This document shows positions 1-9,495 of a stretch of 64,000 bases of DNA, piece by piece. Where the stretch lies: contig JACOEL010000014.1 in NCBI GenBank assembly GCA_024998625.1, positions 52,714-116,713 of the forward strand. The letters are read 5' to 3'. A program made the position numbers and the translations under genes. Within the stretch, counting starts at the first letter, position 1; each line of letters opens with the position of its first letter. The notes under the pieces were generated by a model, which worked only from the letters and a program-made list of their open reading frames with translations, was not told where the DNA came from and did not search any database. Source of the stretch: Nitrospira sp. GTDB lineage: Bacteria > Nitrospirota > Nitrospiria > Nitrospirales > Nitrospiraceae.

Positions 1-205
1 CTCGATCCGGCAAGAGTGGTGCGGGGTCGACGGTGTGCAGAGCGGTCACGGTTGTGGGGTAGTGCGGCAGGTTCAATCCGGTTCCGAACCCGATTTCCAG
101 GACGACTCCATGTACCGGCGTCAGCAGGAGCCGGCGTTCGGTCTGAAACCGTTCGCCCCTGAGCACCCAGTCCATGAGTCGCGGAAAGATGTAGGTGGCG
201 TACAT
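1..205 (-). CDS. Class I SAM-dependent methyltransferase, 5' part only
   Basis: The gene runs off the left edge of the window, so only the first 68 codons are visible. The translation begins [13 protein letters not shown] and contains a Rossmann-type SAM-binding motif I (residues about 37-46, [15 protein letters not shown] with the E-x-G-x-G-x-G pattern), followed by a motif II-like acidic end (HTVDPAP). This pattern is typical of small class I methyltransferases related to the UbiE and phosphatidylethanolamine methyltransferase groups. The substrate cannot be judged from the fragment. It is transcribed divergently from leuS, with about 225 bases between the two starts. The start at 205 is the first ATG giving a sensible N-terminus; no strong ribosome binding site was seen. 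Confidence 0.75.
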   Translation of the reverse strand, partial: MYATYIFPRLMDWVLRGERFQTERRLLLTPVHGVVLEIGFGTGLNLPHYPTTVTALHTVDPAPLLPDR

Positions 206-430
206 CGGCGTTGGCCAAAATCTGTGAGGTCGTGCGCGGTCGATCTTCGGCGACCGGTTGTTCCGGTATTAGATCGGGGCTCGATTCCAGGATCAAGGGA
301 AGAGCCCCCTTCGCGGTCGAATCGGTCCCTGTTTGTGCCGCCTCGTCCTTGTCGCTCCGTGCGGCGTGTGCTAGAGTCGTCCGTTCTTTCATTCAACAGG
401 ACTTGTTGCCCCGCATATGACGATACCACA

Positions 431-2866
431 ATGAGCAAGACGTACGATCATCAAGCCCTCGAATCGAAGTGGCAGACCTATTGGGAGACGCATCGCCCGT
501 TTCGGGCGTTGGACGATCATTCCAAGCCCAAGTTCTATTGCCTCGATATGTTCCCATACCCGTCCGGGTCGGGTCTGCACGTCGGGCACTTGGAAGGGTA
601 TACCGCCACGGATATCGTATCCCGCTATAAACGGATGCGCGGCTTCAATGTATTGCACCCCATGGGGTGGGATGCGTTCGGGTTGCCCGCGGAACAGTAT
701 GCGGTGAAGACCGGCGTACACCCTGCCATCACCACTGCGCAGAACATTGCGACCTTTAAACGGCAAATGAAGCGAGTCGGGCTCTCCTACGATTGGGACC
801 GCGAGCTCAGCACGACCGACCAGGACTATTATCGTTGGACCCAGTGGATCTTTCTGAAGCTGTTCGAGCGGGGCCTTGCCTACGTGGCGGAAGTGCCGGT
901 GAACTGGTGTCCTGCCTTGGGGACCGTGCTGGCCAACGAAGAAATCGTGGACGGCAAAAGCGAGGTCGGCGGGTTCGACGTCATTCGCAAGCCGATGCGG
1001 CAGTGGGTCTTGAAGATCACCGCCTATGCGGAGCGATTGCTGGAGGACCTGACCCTGGTCGAATGGCCGACCAGCACGCTCGAGATGCAGAAGAATTGGA
1101 TCGGCCGGTCGATCGGCGCGGAAGTCGATTTTCCCTTGGCCGACAAGACGGGTAATCTGCGCGTGTTTACGACCCGCCCCGACACGCTATTCGGTGCGAC
1201 CTATATGGTGCTGGCGCCGGAACATCCGCTTGTCGACCTGGTGACGGCGCCGGAGCAGCGTGAGGAGGTGACGGCCTACCGCGATGCGGCGTCTCGCAAG
1301 AGCGATCTGCAGCGTCAGGAACTGGATAAGGTCAAGACCGGTGTCTTCACCGGCGGGTATGCCGTCAATCCCGTGAATCAGGAACGCTTGCCGATCTGGA
1401 TTGCCGATTATGTGCTGATGAGTTACGGCACCGGCGCGATTATGGCGGTGCCGGCGCATGACGAACGCGACTGGGCCTTTGCTACGCAATACCATCTGCC
1501 GATTCGGGAAGTCATTCAAGGTGGGCAGGTCGACAAGGCGGCCTTCACCGACACGGACCGGGGACGTGTCATCAACTCGACCACGCCGGATGGATCCTGC
1601 TCTCTCGATGGATTATTGCCCAGCGAGGCGATTCCAACAATGACTGCCTGGCTTGAAACCAAGGGCAGGGGCAAAAAGACGATCAATTACAAACTCCGTG
1701 ACTGGCTCTTTGCCCGGCAGCGTTATTGGGGCGAGCCCTTTCCGATTGTGTGGGTCGACGGCGAGCCCCGTCCCTTGCCCGAGGAGCAATTGCCCCTCCC
1801 ATTGCCTGAGACCAAGAATTTCAAACCCTCCGGCAGCGGCGAAAGCCCGTTGGCGAATCTCCACGACTGGCTGGAGACGACTGATCCTGTCACCGGCAAA
1901 CCGGCGCGACGGGAGACGAACACCATGCCGCAGTGGGCCGGGTCCTGCTGGTATTACTTGCGGTTCATCGATCCGAAGAACGCCATGCAGATGGTCGATC
2001 CGGCGAAGGAGCGTTACTGGATGCCGGTGGACCTCTACATCGGCGGCAGCGAACATGCGGTGCTGCATCTATTGTATAGCCGGTTCTGGCACAAGGTCTT
2101 GTTCGATGCCGGGGTGGTCAGCACGCCGGAACCGTTCAAGAGGCTGGTGCATCAGGGCATTGTGTTGGGCGAAGACAATCAGAAGATGTCCAAGTCGCGC
2201 GGCAATGTGGTGAACCCGGACGAGATGATCGACCAGTTCGGGGCCGACGCGGTGCGGCTCTATGAAATGTTCATGGGCCCGCTCGAATCGATGAAGCCCT
2301 GGAGTACCCGCGGTGTGGAGGGGATCACACGCTTTCTCGATCGGGTCTGGCGGCTGATGGTCGGCGACGAGGGCGCATTGAGTCCGGCGGTTACGGATAC
2401 CGAGCCGACGCCTGAACATCTGCGGCTGCTCCATTACACCATTAAGAAAGTCACCGACGATATCGACGCCTTGCGCTTCAATACGGCGATCTCGCAGATG
2501 ATGGTATTCACGAACGAGATGACGAAACTGGAGCAGCGGCCGCGCCGCCTGCTGGAACCGTTTGTGTTGTTGCTCTTGCCGTTTGCGCCGCATCTGAGCG
2601 AGGAGTTGTGGGAACGTCTCGGTCAGCAACCGAGCGCCGGTCAGCAGCCATGGCCGCAGTTCGATCCCGCGTTGGTGGTCAGCGACCGGCTGACGATTCC
2701 GATTCAGGTGAACGGAAAGCTCCGGGGAAAACTCGAGGTCGATGCCGGGGCTTCACGCGAGCAGTTGGAACCTCTGGCGAAAAAAGAAGTGGCTGAATGG
2801 CTGCAGGGGAAAGAGCCGAAGAAGGTCATTTGCGTCGAGAAGAAACTGATCAACTTCGTGGTGTGA
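431..2866 (+). CDS. leuS: Leucyl-tRNA synthetase
   Basis: Cytoplasmic class I aminoacyl-tRNA synthetase that charges tRNA-Leu. The 811-residue product has the HIGH-type motif as HVGH at residues 50-53, preceded by FPYPSGSGL. The editing (CP1) domain shows [12 protein letters not shown], and the catalytic KMSKS loop is at residues 585-589, followed by the anticodon-binding region and the C-terminal INFVV tail. Length is within the bacterial range. The reading frame is open upstream to position 35, but the protein family begins at the ATG at 431 ([15 protein letters not shown]), so the longer form is rejected. lptE starts 4 bases after the stop and holA follows, a gene order seen in many Gram-negative bacteria. 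Confidence 0.98.
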   Translation: MSKTYDHQALESKWQTYWETHRPFRALDDHSKPKFYCLDMFPYPSGSGLHVGHLEGYTATDIVSRYKRMRGFNVLHPMGWDAFGLPAEQYAVKTGVHPAITTAQNIATFKRQMKRVGLSYDWDRELSTTDQDYYRWTQWIFLKLFERGLAYVAEVPVNWCPALGTVLANEEIVDGKSEVGGFDVIRKPMRQWVLKITAYAERLLEDLTLVEWPTSTLEMQKNWIGRSIGAEVDFPLADKTGNLRVFTTRPDTLFGATYMVLAPEHPLVDLVTAPEQREEVTAYRDAASRKSDLQRQELDKVKTGVFTGGYAVNPVNQERLPIWIADYVLMSYGTGAIMAVPAHDERDWAFATQYHLPIREVIQGGQVDKAAFTDTDRGRVINSTTPDGSCSLDGLLPSEAIPTMTAWLETKGRGKKTINYKLRDWLFARQRYWGEPFPIVWVDGEPRPLPEEQLPLPLPETKNFKPSGSGESPLANLHDWLETTDPVTGKPARRETNTMPQWAGSCWYYLRFIDPKNAMQMVDPAKERYWMPVDLYIGGSEHAVLHLLYSRFWHKVLFDAGVVSTPEPFKRLVHQGIVLGEDNQKMSKSRGNVVNPDEMIDQFGADAVRLYEMFMGPLESMKPWSTRGVEGITRFLDRVWRLMVGDEGALSPAVTDTEPTPEHLRLLHYTIKKVTDDIDALRFNTAISQMMVFTNEMTKLEQRPRRLLEPFVLLLLPFAPHLSEELWERLGQQPSAGQQPWPQFDPALVVSDRLTIPIQVNGKLRGKLEVDAGASREQLEPLAKKEVAEWLQGKEPKKVICVEKKLINFVV

Positions 2867-2870
2867 TGCC

Positions 2871-3560
2871 GTGGGCCAGGGTGAACGTCACAGGAACAAC
2901 GCAGCACGTGTCGGCCCGGAGGTTCCTGGTCGCGTGGTGTGGCTGATTATGTTCTTTACGCTGAGTGTCTCGCTCCCCGGCTGTGGCTATCAGTTTCGTG
3001 TGCAGGGCGCCGGTCCCACGGTCGGCGGTGCGCCGGAGACGGCGACGAAGCGGCCGCATGCGCCGCGTCTGGCCATCCTTCCTATTGCCAACAGTACCTA
3101 CGAGCCGAACTTCGAGGTCAAGCTCGCCAATTACCTGCGTCGGGAATTCTCGGCGGGGGCCGGGGCGGAAATCGTGGGCCCTTCGGCCGGGGCCGATCTC
3201 TATCTGTCCGGACAGATCATGCAGATCACGCTGCCGACCTTGAGTTTCGACCAGACCACGACATTTGAGAGCCGGGTGGAAATGCTCGTGAGCGTGAGGA
3301 TCGAGGAGGCCAAAACGAAAAAGGTCGTCTGGTACCAGGTTGCGAAGGGAACCTCTGAGTTCTTTCTGACCCAGGATCTGCAATTCAACCGGGTGCTGCA
3401 AAACCGGGCGTTGGAGCAAGCCGGCCGGTTCGTCGCGGAAGATCTGGCCTCACGATTCCTGCTCTTTCTGGATACGGGCGAGTTGGACAAGGCGTTGAAG
3501 CGACCGGTGAAAGTCGAGGCCGTTCCGTACGGTGGGGTACAGCCCGGTGTGCCTCGATAA
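2871..3560 (+). CDS. lptE: LptE-family LPS-assembly lipoprotein
   Basis: Probable outer-membrane lipoprotein that plugs the LptD barrel and helps insert lipopolysaccharide. The N-terminus has basic residues, then a hydrophobic stretch (VVWLIMFFTLSVSLPGC) ending in a lipobox with the modified cysteine at residue 38, followed by GYQFR as in LptE proteins. The mature part has the family's secretion/TonB-short-N fold look (LAILPIANSTYEPNFEVKLANYLRREF). The GTG at 2871 gives the longest form; the ATG at 2949 would leave only 12 residues before the cysteine and no basic n-region, so an upstream GTG is preferred. It sits 4 bases after leuS and 20 bases before holA, so co-transcription is likely. LptE is poorly conserved in sequence, so the call rests on lipobox, length and gene order. 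Confidence 0.8.
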   Translation: MGQGERHRNNAARVGPEVPGRVVWLIMFFTLSVSLPGCGYQFRVQGAGPTVGGAPETATKRPHAPRLAILPIANSTYEPNFEVKLANYLRREFSAGAGAEIVGPSAGADLYLSGQIMQITLPTLSFDQTTTFESRVEMLVSVRIEEAKTKKVVWYQVAKGTSEFFLTQDLQFNRVLQNRALEQAGRFVAEDLASRFLLFLDTGELDKALKRPVKVEAVPYGGVQPGVPR

Positions 3561-3580
3561 CCAATGGAAAGTTTCTGCGG

Positions 3581-4690
3581 ATGAGCGCTTCAGTGTTGAG
3601 TCTGGAACTGCCTCAATCCCTCGCGCGTAGCGGGGTGATGCCGCTGTACGCCGTGGTCGGCGAAGAAGACTATCTCCGGGACCAGTCCGTGGCCGCATTG
3701 CGGGCCGCAGCCTTGGGCCCGGCGGCGGATACCGGATTCAATTACGATATTTTTCACGGCGACGACTGCTCGGTTGAGGATGTGTTGGCCTGTGCGGCCG
3801 AAATTCCGGTGTTCGCCGAACGCCGCGTGGTGGTCTATAAGTCGGTGGAAAAACTCCCGGCCCGGGAAGGGGAAAAACTCCTCTCCTATTTTGCCGCTCC
3901 GAATGACACAACGACGTTGATCGTGGTGGGTGTCAAGCTGGATGGACGGATGAAATGGACCCAAGCCTTGACGAAAGGGGCGGTGACGGTCAATTGCGCC
4001 CCGCTGCGCGATGCGCAGCTGTCGGCGTGGATTCGCCAGGAAGCGGCGGCGCTGGGTGTGCGTATTCACGAGGAGGCGACGCAGCTGCTCAAGGAGGTGG
4101 GGAGCGAGTCACTCTATGCGGTGAAGCGGGAGTTAGAGAAGCTCGCCGCCTATGTGCCGCCAGACCGAACCGTGCAATCGGCGGATGTCGAGGCGTTGAG
4201 AGGGACGGAGTCCGGTGCATCCGTCTTCGATCTCATGAACGCCATCGGTGCGCACGATCATGGACGGGCGTTACGGATCCTTGCGCGAAATCTTGAGAAT
4301 GGAGAGGCTCCGCTCCGGATTCTCGGCGCCTTGGTCTGGCAATACCGACGGCTGTGGAAAATGAAAGAGCAGCTCAAAGCCGGCGGTCGGGAAGGGGAAG
4401 CGGCCAGGACGTTACGAATGGACCCATCCCGGGTGCGCGGGTTTCTGGCGCAATTCTCAGACGTGCAACTGACGCACACGTTTCGCTGGTTTTTGGAAAC
4501 CGACTCGAAGCTCAAAGGCGGGAGTGGAAGCGCCCCTGTTCGGGTGATGGAAGGCCTCTTGTTCCGACTCTGTGGCCAGCCGTCCAAATCGGCCTCACCC
4601 GCAGAGCGAGTGCAAGCAGCACCACCGGTCCCGCGCCCGTCAGGTTCGAGACCGGTGTCGAATGTCAGAACGGTTACGCGGAAGCGGTGA
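3581..4690 (+). CDS. holA: DNA polymerase III subunit delta
   Basis: Clamp-loader delta subunit, which opens the beta sliding clamp during replication. The 369-residue product has the expected N-terminal AAA+-like fold without a Walker A motif (VVGEEDYLRDQSV, then VVVYKSVEKLPA) and the C-terminal collar-domain region (ILGALVWQYRRLWKMKEQLK). Length is slightly above the usual 340 residues because of a basic Pro/Ser-rich tail (about residues 335-369). The last 17 bases overlap the 3' end of rpsT on the opposite strand, so the two genes converge. The placement after lptE matches the conserved leuS-lptE-holA order. Confidence 0.93.
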   Translation: MSASVLSLELPQSLARSGVMPLYAVVGEEDYLRDQSVAALRAAALGPAADTGFNYDIFHGDDCSVEDVLACAAEIPVFAERRVVVYKSVEKLPAREGEKLLSYFAAPNDTTTLIVVGVKLDGRMKWTQALTKGAVTVNCAPLRDAQLSAWIRQEAAALGVRIHEEATQLLKEVGSESLYAVKRELEKLAAYVPPDRTVQSADVEALRGTESGASVFDLMNAIGAHDHGRALRILARNLENGEAPLRILGALVWQYRRLWKMKEQLKAGGREGEAARTLRMDPSRVRGFLAQFSDVQLTHTFRWFLETDSKLKGGSGSAPVRVMEGLLFRLCGQPSKSASPAERVQAAPPVPRPSGSRPVSNVRTVTRKR

Positions 4691-4949
4691 TCGCATTCAC
4701 GCGCACGGTGAGCCGAGAGACGCGGCGCGAGGCCGTGTTGGGCTTTAGGACACCCTTGGTCACCGCTTTGCTCAACGCTGAAGTGGCTTCCCGAAGGGTG
4801 GCCTTGGCTTCATCCGGCTTCTTGGCCGTGATCGCATCCTGAACCTTGCGGAGGATGCTCCGGACCGAGCTGATGGTGGCGCGGTTACGCAAACGGCGCT
4901 TCTCAGATTGACGGGCACGGCGAATCGTGGATTTGTGGACAACAGGCAT
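4674..4949 (-). CDS. rpsT: 30S ribosomal protein S20
   Basis: Small, very basic protein that binds 16S rRNA in the small ribosomal subunit. The 91-residue product begins MPVVHKSTIRRARQSEKRR, a classical S20 start, and ends with VSRLTVRVNAITA. A Shine-Dalgarno AGGAG lies 8 bases before the ATG. Convergent to and overlapping holA by 17 bases. Upstream on this strand there is a TTGACC (about 5005-5010) that could be a -35 element, but no good -10 hexamer is spaced correctly, so no promoter is called. Confidence 0.97.
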   Translation of the reverse strand: MPVVHKSTIRRARQSEKRRLRNRATISSVRSILRKVQDAITAKKPDEAKATLREATSALSKAVTKGVLKPNTASRRVSRLTVRVNAITASA

Positions 4950-5064
4950 ACGGATTCTCCTACGTTCAAAGCTTGAGCTTGTAACATAGGATGAGAAGAG
5001 AGGTCAAGGATACTGAAAGGAGTCAGCCGGGCCACGAGGCAACCTCGCGGGCAACGGCGTACAC

Positions 5065-5784
5065 ATGATGGCACGGATTGATGCACGAGATCGGTTGATT
5101 GTCGCGCTGGATGTTCCCTCCGCGGCGGAAGCAGATGCGCTGGTGGCTCGCATGGGAGATCAGGTGCGGTTTGTGAAAGTCGGCCTGGAGTTGTACACGG
5201 TGGCAGGACCCGACATCGTTCGGAAACTGGTGGAGCGTGGGAAGCGGGTGTTCCTTGATCTCAAGTTCCTCGATATTGAAGAAACCGTCCGGCGTGCGAC
5301 GGCCAGGGTCGCCGCGATGGGTGCCACCTTTCTGACCGTCCATGCGAACCGAAAAGCATTGATGGCGGCGGTGCAGGGACGGGGATCGTCCGATCTCAAA
5401 CTGCTGGCGGTGACGGTGCTGACCAATTTCGACGGGGAAGATTTGCGGGAGATGGGCATTCAGCGAAGCGTCCAGGATTTGGTGACGGCGCGGGCCATGC
5501 TCGCGGCCGAAGTGGGCTGCGACGGCGTGGTGGCGTCGGGAGAGGAGCCCCAAGCGATTCGTGCCAAGGTGGGACCAAATCTGGTCATCGTGACCCCCGG
5601 GGTCAGGCCGGCGGGAAAAGGGACGGATGATCATGCGCGGGTGACGACGCCGACCCAGACCATTGCCGCCGGCGCCGACTATCTGGTGATCGGTCGCCCG
5701 ATTCGCGATGCTCAGGATCCTCCCGCCGCCACGGCGGCCATCCTGGAGGAAATGCAAGCAGCCTTCGATCGCCGGGGACATTGA
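5065..5784 (+). CDS. pyrF: Orotidine 5'-phosphate decarboxylase
   Basis: Catalyses the last step of UMP synthesis, OMP to UMP plus CO2. The 239-residue TIM-barrel protein has the catalytic D-x-K-x-x-D motif at residues 65-70 (DLKFLD), the phosphate-binding TPGVRPAG segment and the terminal GADYLVIGRPI. Two tandem ATG codons at 5065 and 5068 could both serve as start. It is read away from rpsT, with a shared intergenic region of about 115 bases. Confidence 0.97.
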   Translation: MMARIDARDRLIVALDVPSAAEADALVARMGDQVRFVKVGLELYTVAGPDIVRKLVERGKRVFLDLKFLDIEETVRRATARVAAMGATFLTVHANRKALMAAVQGRGSSDLKLLAVTVLTNFDGEDLREMGIQRSVQDLVTARAMLAAEVGCDGVVASGEEPQAIRAKVGPNLVIVTPGVRPAGKGTDDHARVTTPTQTIAAGADYLVIGRPIRDAQDPPAATAAILEEMQAAFDRRGH

Positions 5785-5889
5785 CGGTCAGGTCCCAAGT
5801 CGATTCCGTCCATGCGATCGGAGATACACGCGACTTCGCCCGGCCATTCTATGCAGCAAAAGCTGAGTCAGGGTGAGGTCTCATGGCGG

Positions 5890-5919
5890 TTGCGACTGTT
5901 CTTCGGGGTTTGTTAAGAT
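5890..5919 (+). promoter_or_regulatory. Possible sigma70 promoter of tRNA-His
   Basis: TTGCGA at 5890-5895 and TAAGAT at 5914-5919 are separated by 18 bases and lie 25 bases before the tRNA. Each hexamer matches four of six consensus positions, so this is a weak call supported mainly by position. Confidence 0.35.
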
Positions 5920-5943
5920 GCGCATTCTTCGTTGACCCTGTAT

Positions 5944-6021
5944 GGTGGGTGTAGCTCAGCTGGTTAGAGCGCCGGATTGTGGATCCGGAGGTCGCGGGTT
6001 CGAAACCCGTCACTCACCCCA
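5944..6021 (+). tRNA. tRNA-His (GTG anticodon)
   Basis: Full cloverleaf: acceptor GTGGGTG (5945-5951) pairs with CACTCAC (6011-6017). The D arm is GCTC...GAGC, the anticodon stem CCGGA/TCCGG carries loop TTGTGGA with anticodon GTG, and the T arm has the TTCGAAA loop. The extra G at position -1 (5944) faces a C discriminator (6018), the identity element of histidine tRNA. CCA is encoded at 6019-6021. The 3' half overlaps the end of an integrase relic on the other strand. Confidence 0.97.
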
Positions 6022-6380
6022 ACCCTTCTCTCCGTAAATACTGGATACTCCACACGATCTGACGACGCGGGCATGATCACCGGTTGCGGTGGTTGCGCCG
6101 GGGTTGCGGATTGGGCCCCGGCAAACCATGCCGCGGCTGGAGTATCGAGCCGATCTACTGCCTGTTTGTTGCCTCCCGGGATCAGGTGTCCGTACAGATC
6201 CACCGTCACTTGAATCGAGGAATGTCCCATCTGCTCTTTCACGTACACCGGGCTTTCGCCTTGCTGCAGTAGGAGTGAGGCGAACGTATGCCGGAGGTCG
6301 TGAAACCTCACTTTCCTGAGGGTGGCCTTCGTCGAGAGGAGTCGTAAGACTTTTGCCCGTGTGATCGGAGTGATGTGATG
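5964..6380 (-). pseudogene. Tyrosine recombinase (phage-type integrase), C-terminal remnant
   Basis: Only the catalytic domain survives. The frame opens right after an in-frame TGA (6381-6383) and gives TPITRAKVLRLLSTK, then RFHDLRHTFASLLLQQ with the H-x-x-R box, GHSSIQVTVDLYGH with the H/W position and the nucleophilic Tyr. The N-terminal core-binding and SAM-like domains and the first catalytic Arg are missing. The C-terminal residues (GFRTRDLRIHNPAL) are encoded by the complement of the tRNA-His 3' half, the usual layout of an integrase next to its tRNA attachment site. This marks an old integration event; the protein should be inactive. Confidence 0.85.
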
Positions 6381-6680
6381 TCAGCGTGGAACCTTCGGCA
6401 AGAACTTTTCTGGCTTCAACGCAACATTGGGTTCTGTATCCGTTTCGATACCTAGGTTATTGATTGAGATACTTTCCCCTGCCTGTTCTTCTTCCACTAG
6501 ACCTTCTTTGATCTCGAACCTTGGGCGAAATCGATGCAAACCCGAGTTTCCCTTCACGGCACACGCCTTGCTCATATACGTGTTCGAGTCAAGGTGCTGC
6601 ATATCGACTCTTTAATGCGCCGCGCATAGCGCAAGCAGTGGACAGACGGTAGCCGGCGTGGGCATTGCACGGAGGATCTC
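6381..6680. other. Intergenic region beside the integrase relic
   Basis: About 300 bases, lower in GC than the neighbours. An open frame on the minus strand (6381-6602, 73 codons, MQHLDSNTYMSK...) ends at the TGA that precedes the integrase relic and is in the same frame. It resembles nothing I recognise and has no clear ribosome binding site, so it is not called as a gene. A GGAGG (about 6671-6675) serves the next gene. Confidence 0.4.
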
Positions 6681-9131
6681 ATGAACGCATTACCACGTAT
6701 CATACCGATACCTCGGCATACAGATTATCTCTTGCTAGCCCTCACTGTTTTTCTAGTTCCTCTCATGACTGGAGTTACCTTTAAGGTCGATAGCGTCATC
6801 GACGTCCCGGATTCGACTCCCGGCGATCATGTGTGCGATGGCGGTGGAACCGGAGGGACTGGTATCTGCACCTTGCGCGCAGCCGTCATGGAATCGAATG
6901 CCTCAAGTGGAATAGATACCATTGAAGTTCCAAGCGGCCTCTACAGGTTGGATCCTAAACTAGGTCCCCTTGAGATCACGGATGAGACGAAGATTCAAGG
7001 CGCCGGCCCGACCTCCACAATTCTCGACGGCTCTAGTGGCGGGTTAAAGACCCTCGTCATTTACGTGACTCAAGGTGGGTACCTTGTGGCGAATCATCTT
7101 ACTGTCCAGAACGGGGATACCCCCGGCGGTGGAGGGATTGTGGTCGAAGAGGGCTCAGCCGAGTTCAATAACATTGTCATCCGAGACAATACGGCCTTCT
7201 CAAGCGGCGGTGCCGGCCTTGGAGTTCGTGCGAACGGACGTGTAAAAATGTGGCGCAGTGCCGTTCTCAATAATACAGGGGGAGCCGCTGCGGGGGGGAT
7301 ATCGAACTCCGGTGAATTGTGGGTGTTCGAGTCGACCATTGCCGATAATAAGTCCAGCCATGTCGCCGGAATTAGGAATCACGGAGAAATGCATCTGCAC
7401 AATACCACGGTCAGCGGGAATGAGTCGTTTGCTGGCACAGCCGGCACGGGAGGAATTTTTCAGGCAGGGTCGGCCGTGCTCAATAATGTCACCATCACGA
7501 AGAACAAAGGTAGGGGAAATTTCCCAAGCAGTTTTAGCGGCGGCGGAATCCAGAATGTGGGAACGACTACTCTCAAAAACAGTATCATTGCAGACAATGA
7601 AGGCGACGGTGGTCCGAATGACTGTGTGGGATCATTGAATGCCAACAGTAAATACAATCTGATCGGGGACCGAATTGGATGCAACATTCCTGCGAGCACG
7701 GAACCAACCTTCCTGTTCAATCCCAAACCAGAATTAGGACCATTAGCCAACAATGGCGGCCCAACGCAAACACATCTCCCGGCGCCGACAAGCCCTGCCC
7801 TAAACGCTGGTTACCGTTCTCCAATTGGCTGGTCATCGAGAGACGATTGCGAAGCGCGTGACCAGCGAGGAGTGCCCCGCCGAGATAGGTCGCCGCGAGT
7901 TAAAGGTTACTGCGATGTGGGCGCCGTTGAGGTGACAAGTGCCAACTTTGCTGTAGTAAGATTTGTGCTTGTAGACGCCGTATCCGATACGGACATCCGA
8001 CCCTTACTTCAGGGCGACACGATAGTGCTTTCTGACCTTCCTTCTGAATTGTCCATTCGAGCCGAGATAATGGGATCCCCCGGAGGAGTTGTCTTTGGGT
8101 ACGATGGCGCCATTTCTTATCGCACCGACATGACGTCCCCATACTCGTTGGGTCAAGAAACCGGCGGAAGATACGATCCGTTCGTGTTCACCAGTGGTCG
8201 CCATACGCTCTCCGCTACGCCGTTCACAGTTGCGAAGGGAGGCAACCTAGAGGGCGGCAGTCAGACGATTGAGTTTATTGTTCAGGATGTACCCGGCGCC
8301 TTCGGCCATGGAGTGATCGACAATATCCACATCAGGAAGCCGGCCGACAATCTCACCCTCGCTGGTGCCGTGCTTCTGAAGGTCGATATCGAAAAGGCGA
8401 ACTATTCGAATGTTTTGGTCCGTACAGATAAAGGAACTTCCGCGGAAAAAAACGTGACTGGACAGATGGTCTTGAGGGGGGTGGATGCTCTGACGGCCGA
8501 TCTCATGCTGCCATTCGGCACGCATACGATTACCGCGAGTGGCGAGGTGCCGTGCTGGTATTGCACGGGCGGCAAGAGGCAATCGAGCGTGTCTCACACG
8601 TTCACGTTACTGCCTTCACCGGCTCCGTGTACCCGTACGGATGGAAACTTTGTCAGGACTATTCCCGCCGCCGGTATCGCAGCAGGCCAGATGCCCGGGC
8701 GGCAGGTAATTGCGACACCGCTATTAAATGGCACTGATATGGTGATGATCATCATTGACGACGCCCCCGACCTTCAACAAAATCAGATGAGGTTAGAGCT
8801 GGACATCAATCCAGATCAAGGTGTGACGTGGAACAAGGCAATTGAAGCGTGGGGAGCCTGTCATTCTGGTTCGCGCACTGATTTGGCTGAAGCATCCATG
8901 GCAGGAGGATTTGGCGTCGGAGTAATCTGTTCACCACCTGCAACGGCCAATGACTTCCGTTCAGGGTGCACGATACCGCAGACTGTCCTCCTGAATCAGA
9001 GCACGACCGGAGAGTTATTGCTGCGCAAGCCAGGATTTTGGGGTGTCTGGCATGATGTGGAAGTCTTTGACTCATCGATATGGCCCGCCCTGGGCGGTCG
9101 TTCCGTCCGCTTTATTTGGTCGAAGGATTAA
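6681..9131 (+). CDS. Secreted CSLREA-type right-handed beta-helix protein
   Basis: An 816-residue exported protein of unknown function. It has an N-terminal hydrophobic signal segment (about residues 14-32). A CSLREA-like domain follows (VDSVIDVPDSTPGDHVCDGG ... GICTLRAAVMESNA, about 35-75), then a beta-helix repeat region rich in N-N/N-T turns (about 90-330). A choice-of-anchor Q-like segment (PLANNGGPTQTHLPAPTSPALNAG ... DQRGVPR) ends near residue 400. The last 400 residues are unrecognised, with immunoglobulin-like beta character. No sorting signal is visible at the C-terminus. GC content looks lower than the flanks and it lies directly after the integrase relic, suggesting acquisition by transfer. 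Beta-helix proteins of this class are usually surface or adhesive. Confidence 0.8.
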   Translation: MNALPRIIPIPRHTDYLLLALTVFLVPLMTGVTFKVDSVIDVPDSTPGDHVCDGGGTGGTGICTLRAAVMESNASSGIDTIEVPSGLYRLDPKLGPLEITDETKIQGAGPTSTILDGSSGGLKTLVIYVTQGGYLVANHLTVQNGDTPGGGGIVVEEGSAEFNNIVIRDNTAFSSGGAGLGVRANGRVKMWRSAVLNNTGGAAAGGISNSGELWVFESTIADNKSSHVAGIRNHGEMHLHNTTVSGNESFAGTAGTGGIFQAGSAVLNNVTITKNKGRGNFPSSFSGGGIQNVGTTTLKNSIIADNEGDGGPNDCVGSLNANSKYNLIGDRIGCNIPASTEPTFLFNPKPELGPLANNGGPTQTHLPAPTSPALNAGYRSPIGWSSRDDCEARDQRGVPRRDRSPRVKGYCDVGAVEVTSANFAVVRFVLVDAVSDTDIRPLLQGDTIVLSDLPSELSIRAEIMGSPGGVVFGYDGAISYRTDMTSPYSLGQETGGRYDPFVFTSGRHTLSATPFTVAKGGNLEGGSQTIEFIVQDVPGAFGHGVIDNIHIRKPADNLTLAGAVLLKVDIEKANYSNVLVRTDKGTSAEKNVTGQMVLRGVDALTADLMLPFGTHTITASGEVPCWYCTGGKRQSSVSHTFTLLPSPAPCTRTDGNFVRTIPAAGIAAGQMPGRQVIATPLLNGTDMVMIIIDDAPDLQQNQMRLELDINPDQGVTWNKAIEAWGACHSGSRTDLAEASMAGGFGVGVICSPPATANDFRSGCTIPQTVLLNQSTTGELLLRKPGFWGVWHDVEVFDSSIWPALGGRSVRFIWSKD

Positions 9132-9246
9132 TTCGATCGTTTCTTGAGAAGATAGGAGGTGAGCAATTCGGCTAGCCGCGGTAAAAAAGGACGCCCATCG
9201 AGATAGAGGTACCTGAGCAGGCATCGAATCCTCCTCACCTCTCCGC

Positions 9247-9445
9247 TCAGAGCAGGGATGTATTAACGACCGTCTCAACCGCTTTCAAGAGATCTTCCAT
9301 GGTCACTGGCCTGGTTAAGACCAAGTCGGTCCCCCATGAGCTTGGCCGCACTGTGTATCTGCTTGCTGGATTGCCATGAGAGCAGAATGATTATCGGCGC
9401 GGAGACTTCACGCCGCAGGGTGTTCATGACTTCAAACCTGTTGCT
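9247..9445 (-). pseudogene. Response-regulator receiver domain, frameshifted fragment
   Basis: In one frame the minus strand reads FEVMNTLRREVSAPIIILLS ... HSAAKLMG. After an apparent one-base insertion near 9332 the next frame continues DLVLTRPVTMEDLLKAVETVV and stops at 9247. Together these match the second half of a CheY-like receiver: beta-4 APIIILLS, the (A)AKLMGAD helix, and the conserved beta-5 region before the final helix. The phospho-acceptor half is gone or unrecognisable. It is a decayed fragment with no partner kinase nearby. Confidence 0.65.
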
Positions 9446-9495
9446 TGGCGCTCTTCGTGGCGATTCGGCTGTTCCCCTGCCATCACCTTCCTCAT

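Noticed and set aside
35..430. N-terminal extension of leuS in the open frame
   Set aside because: The added 132 residues have no similarity to LeuRS and cover the divergent methyltransferase gene and its upstream region.
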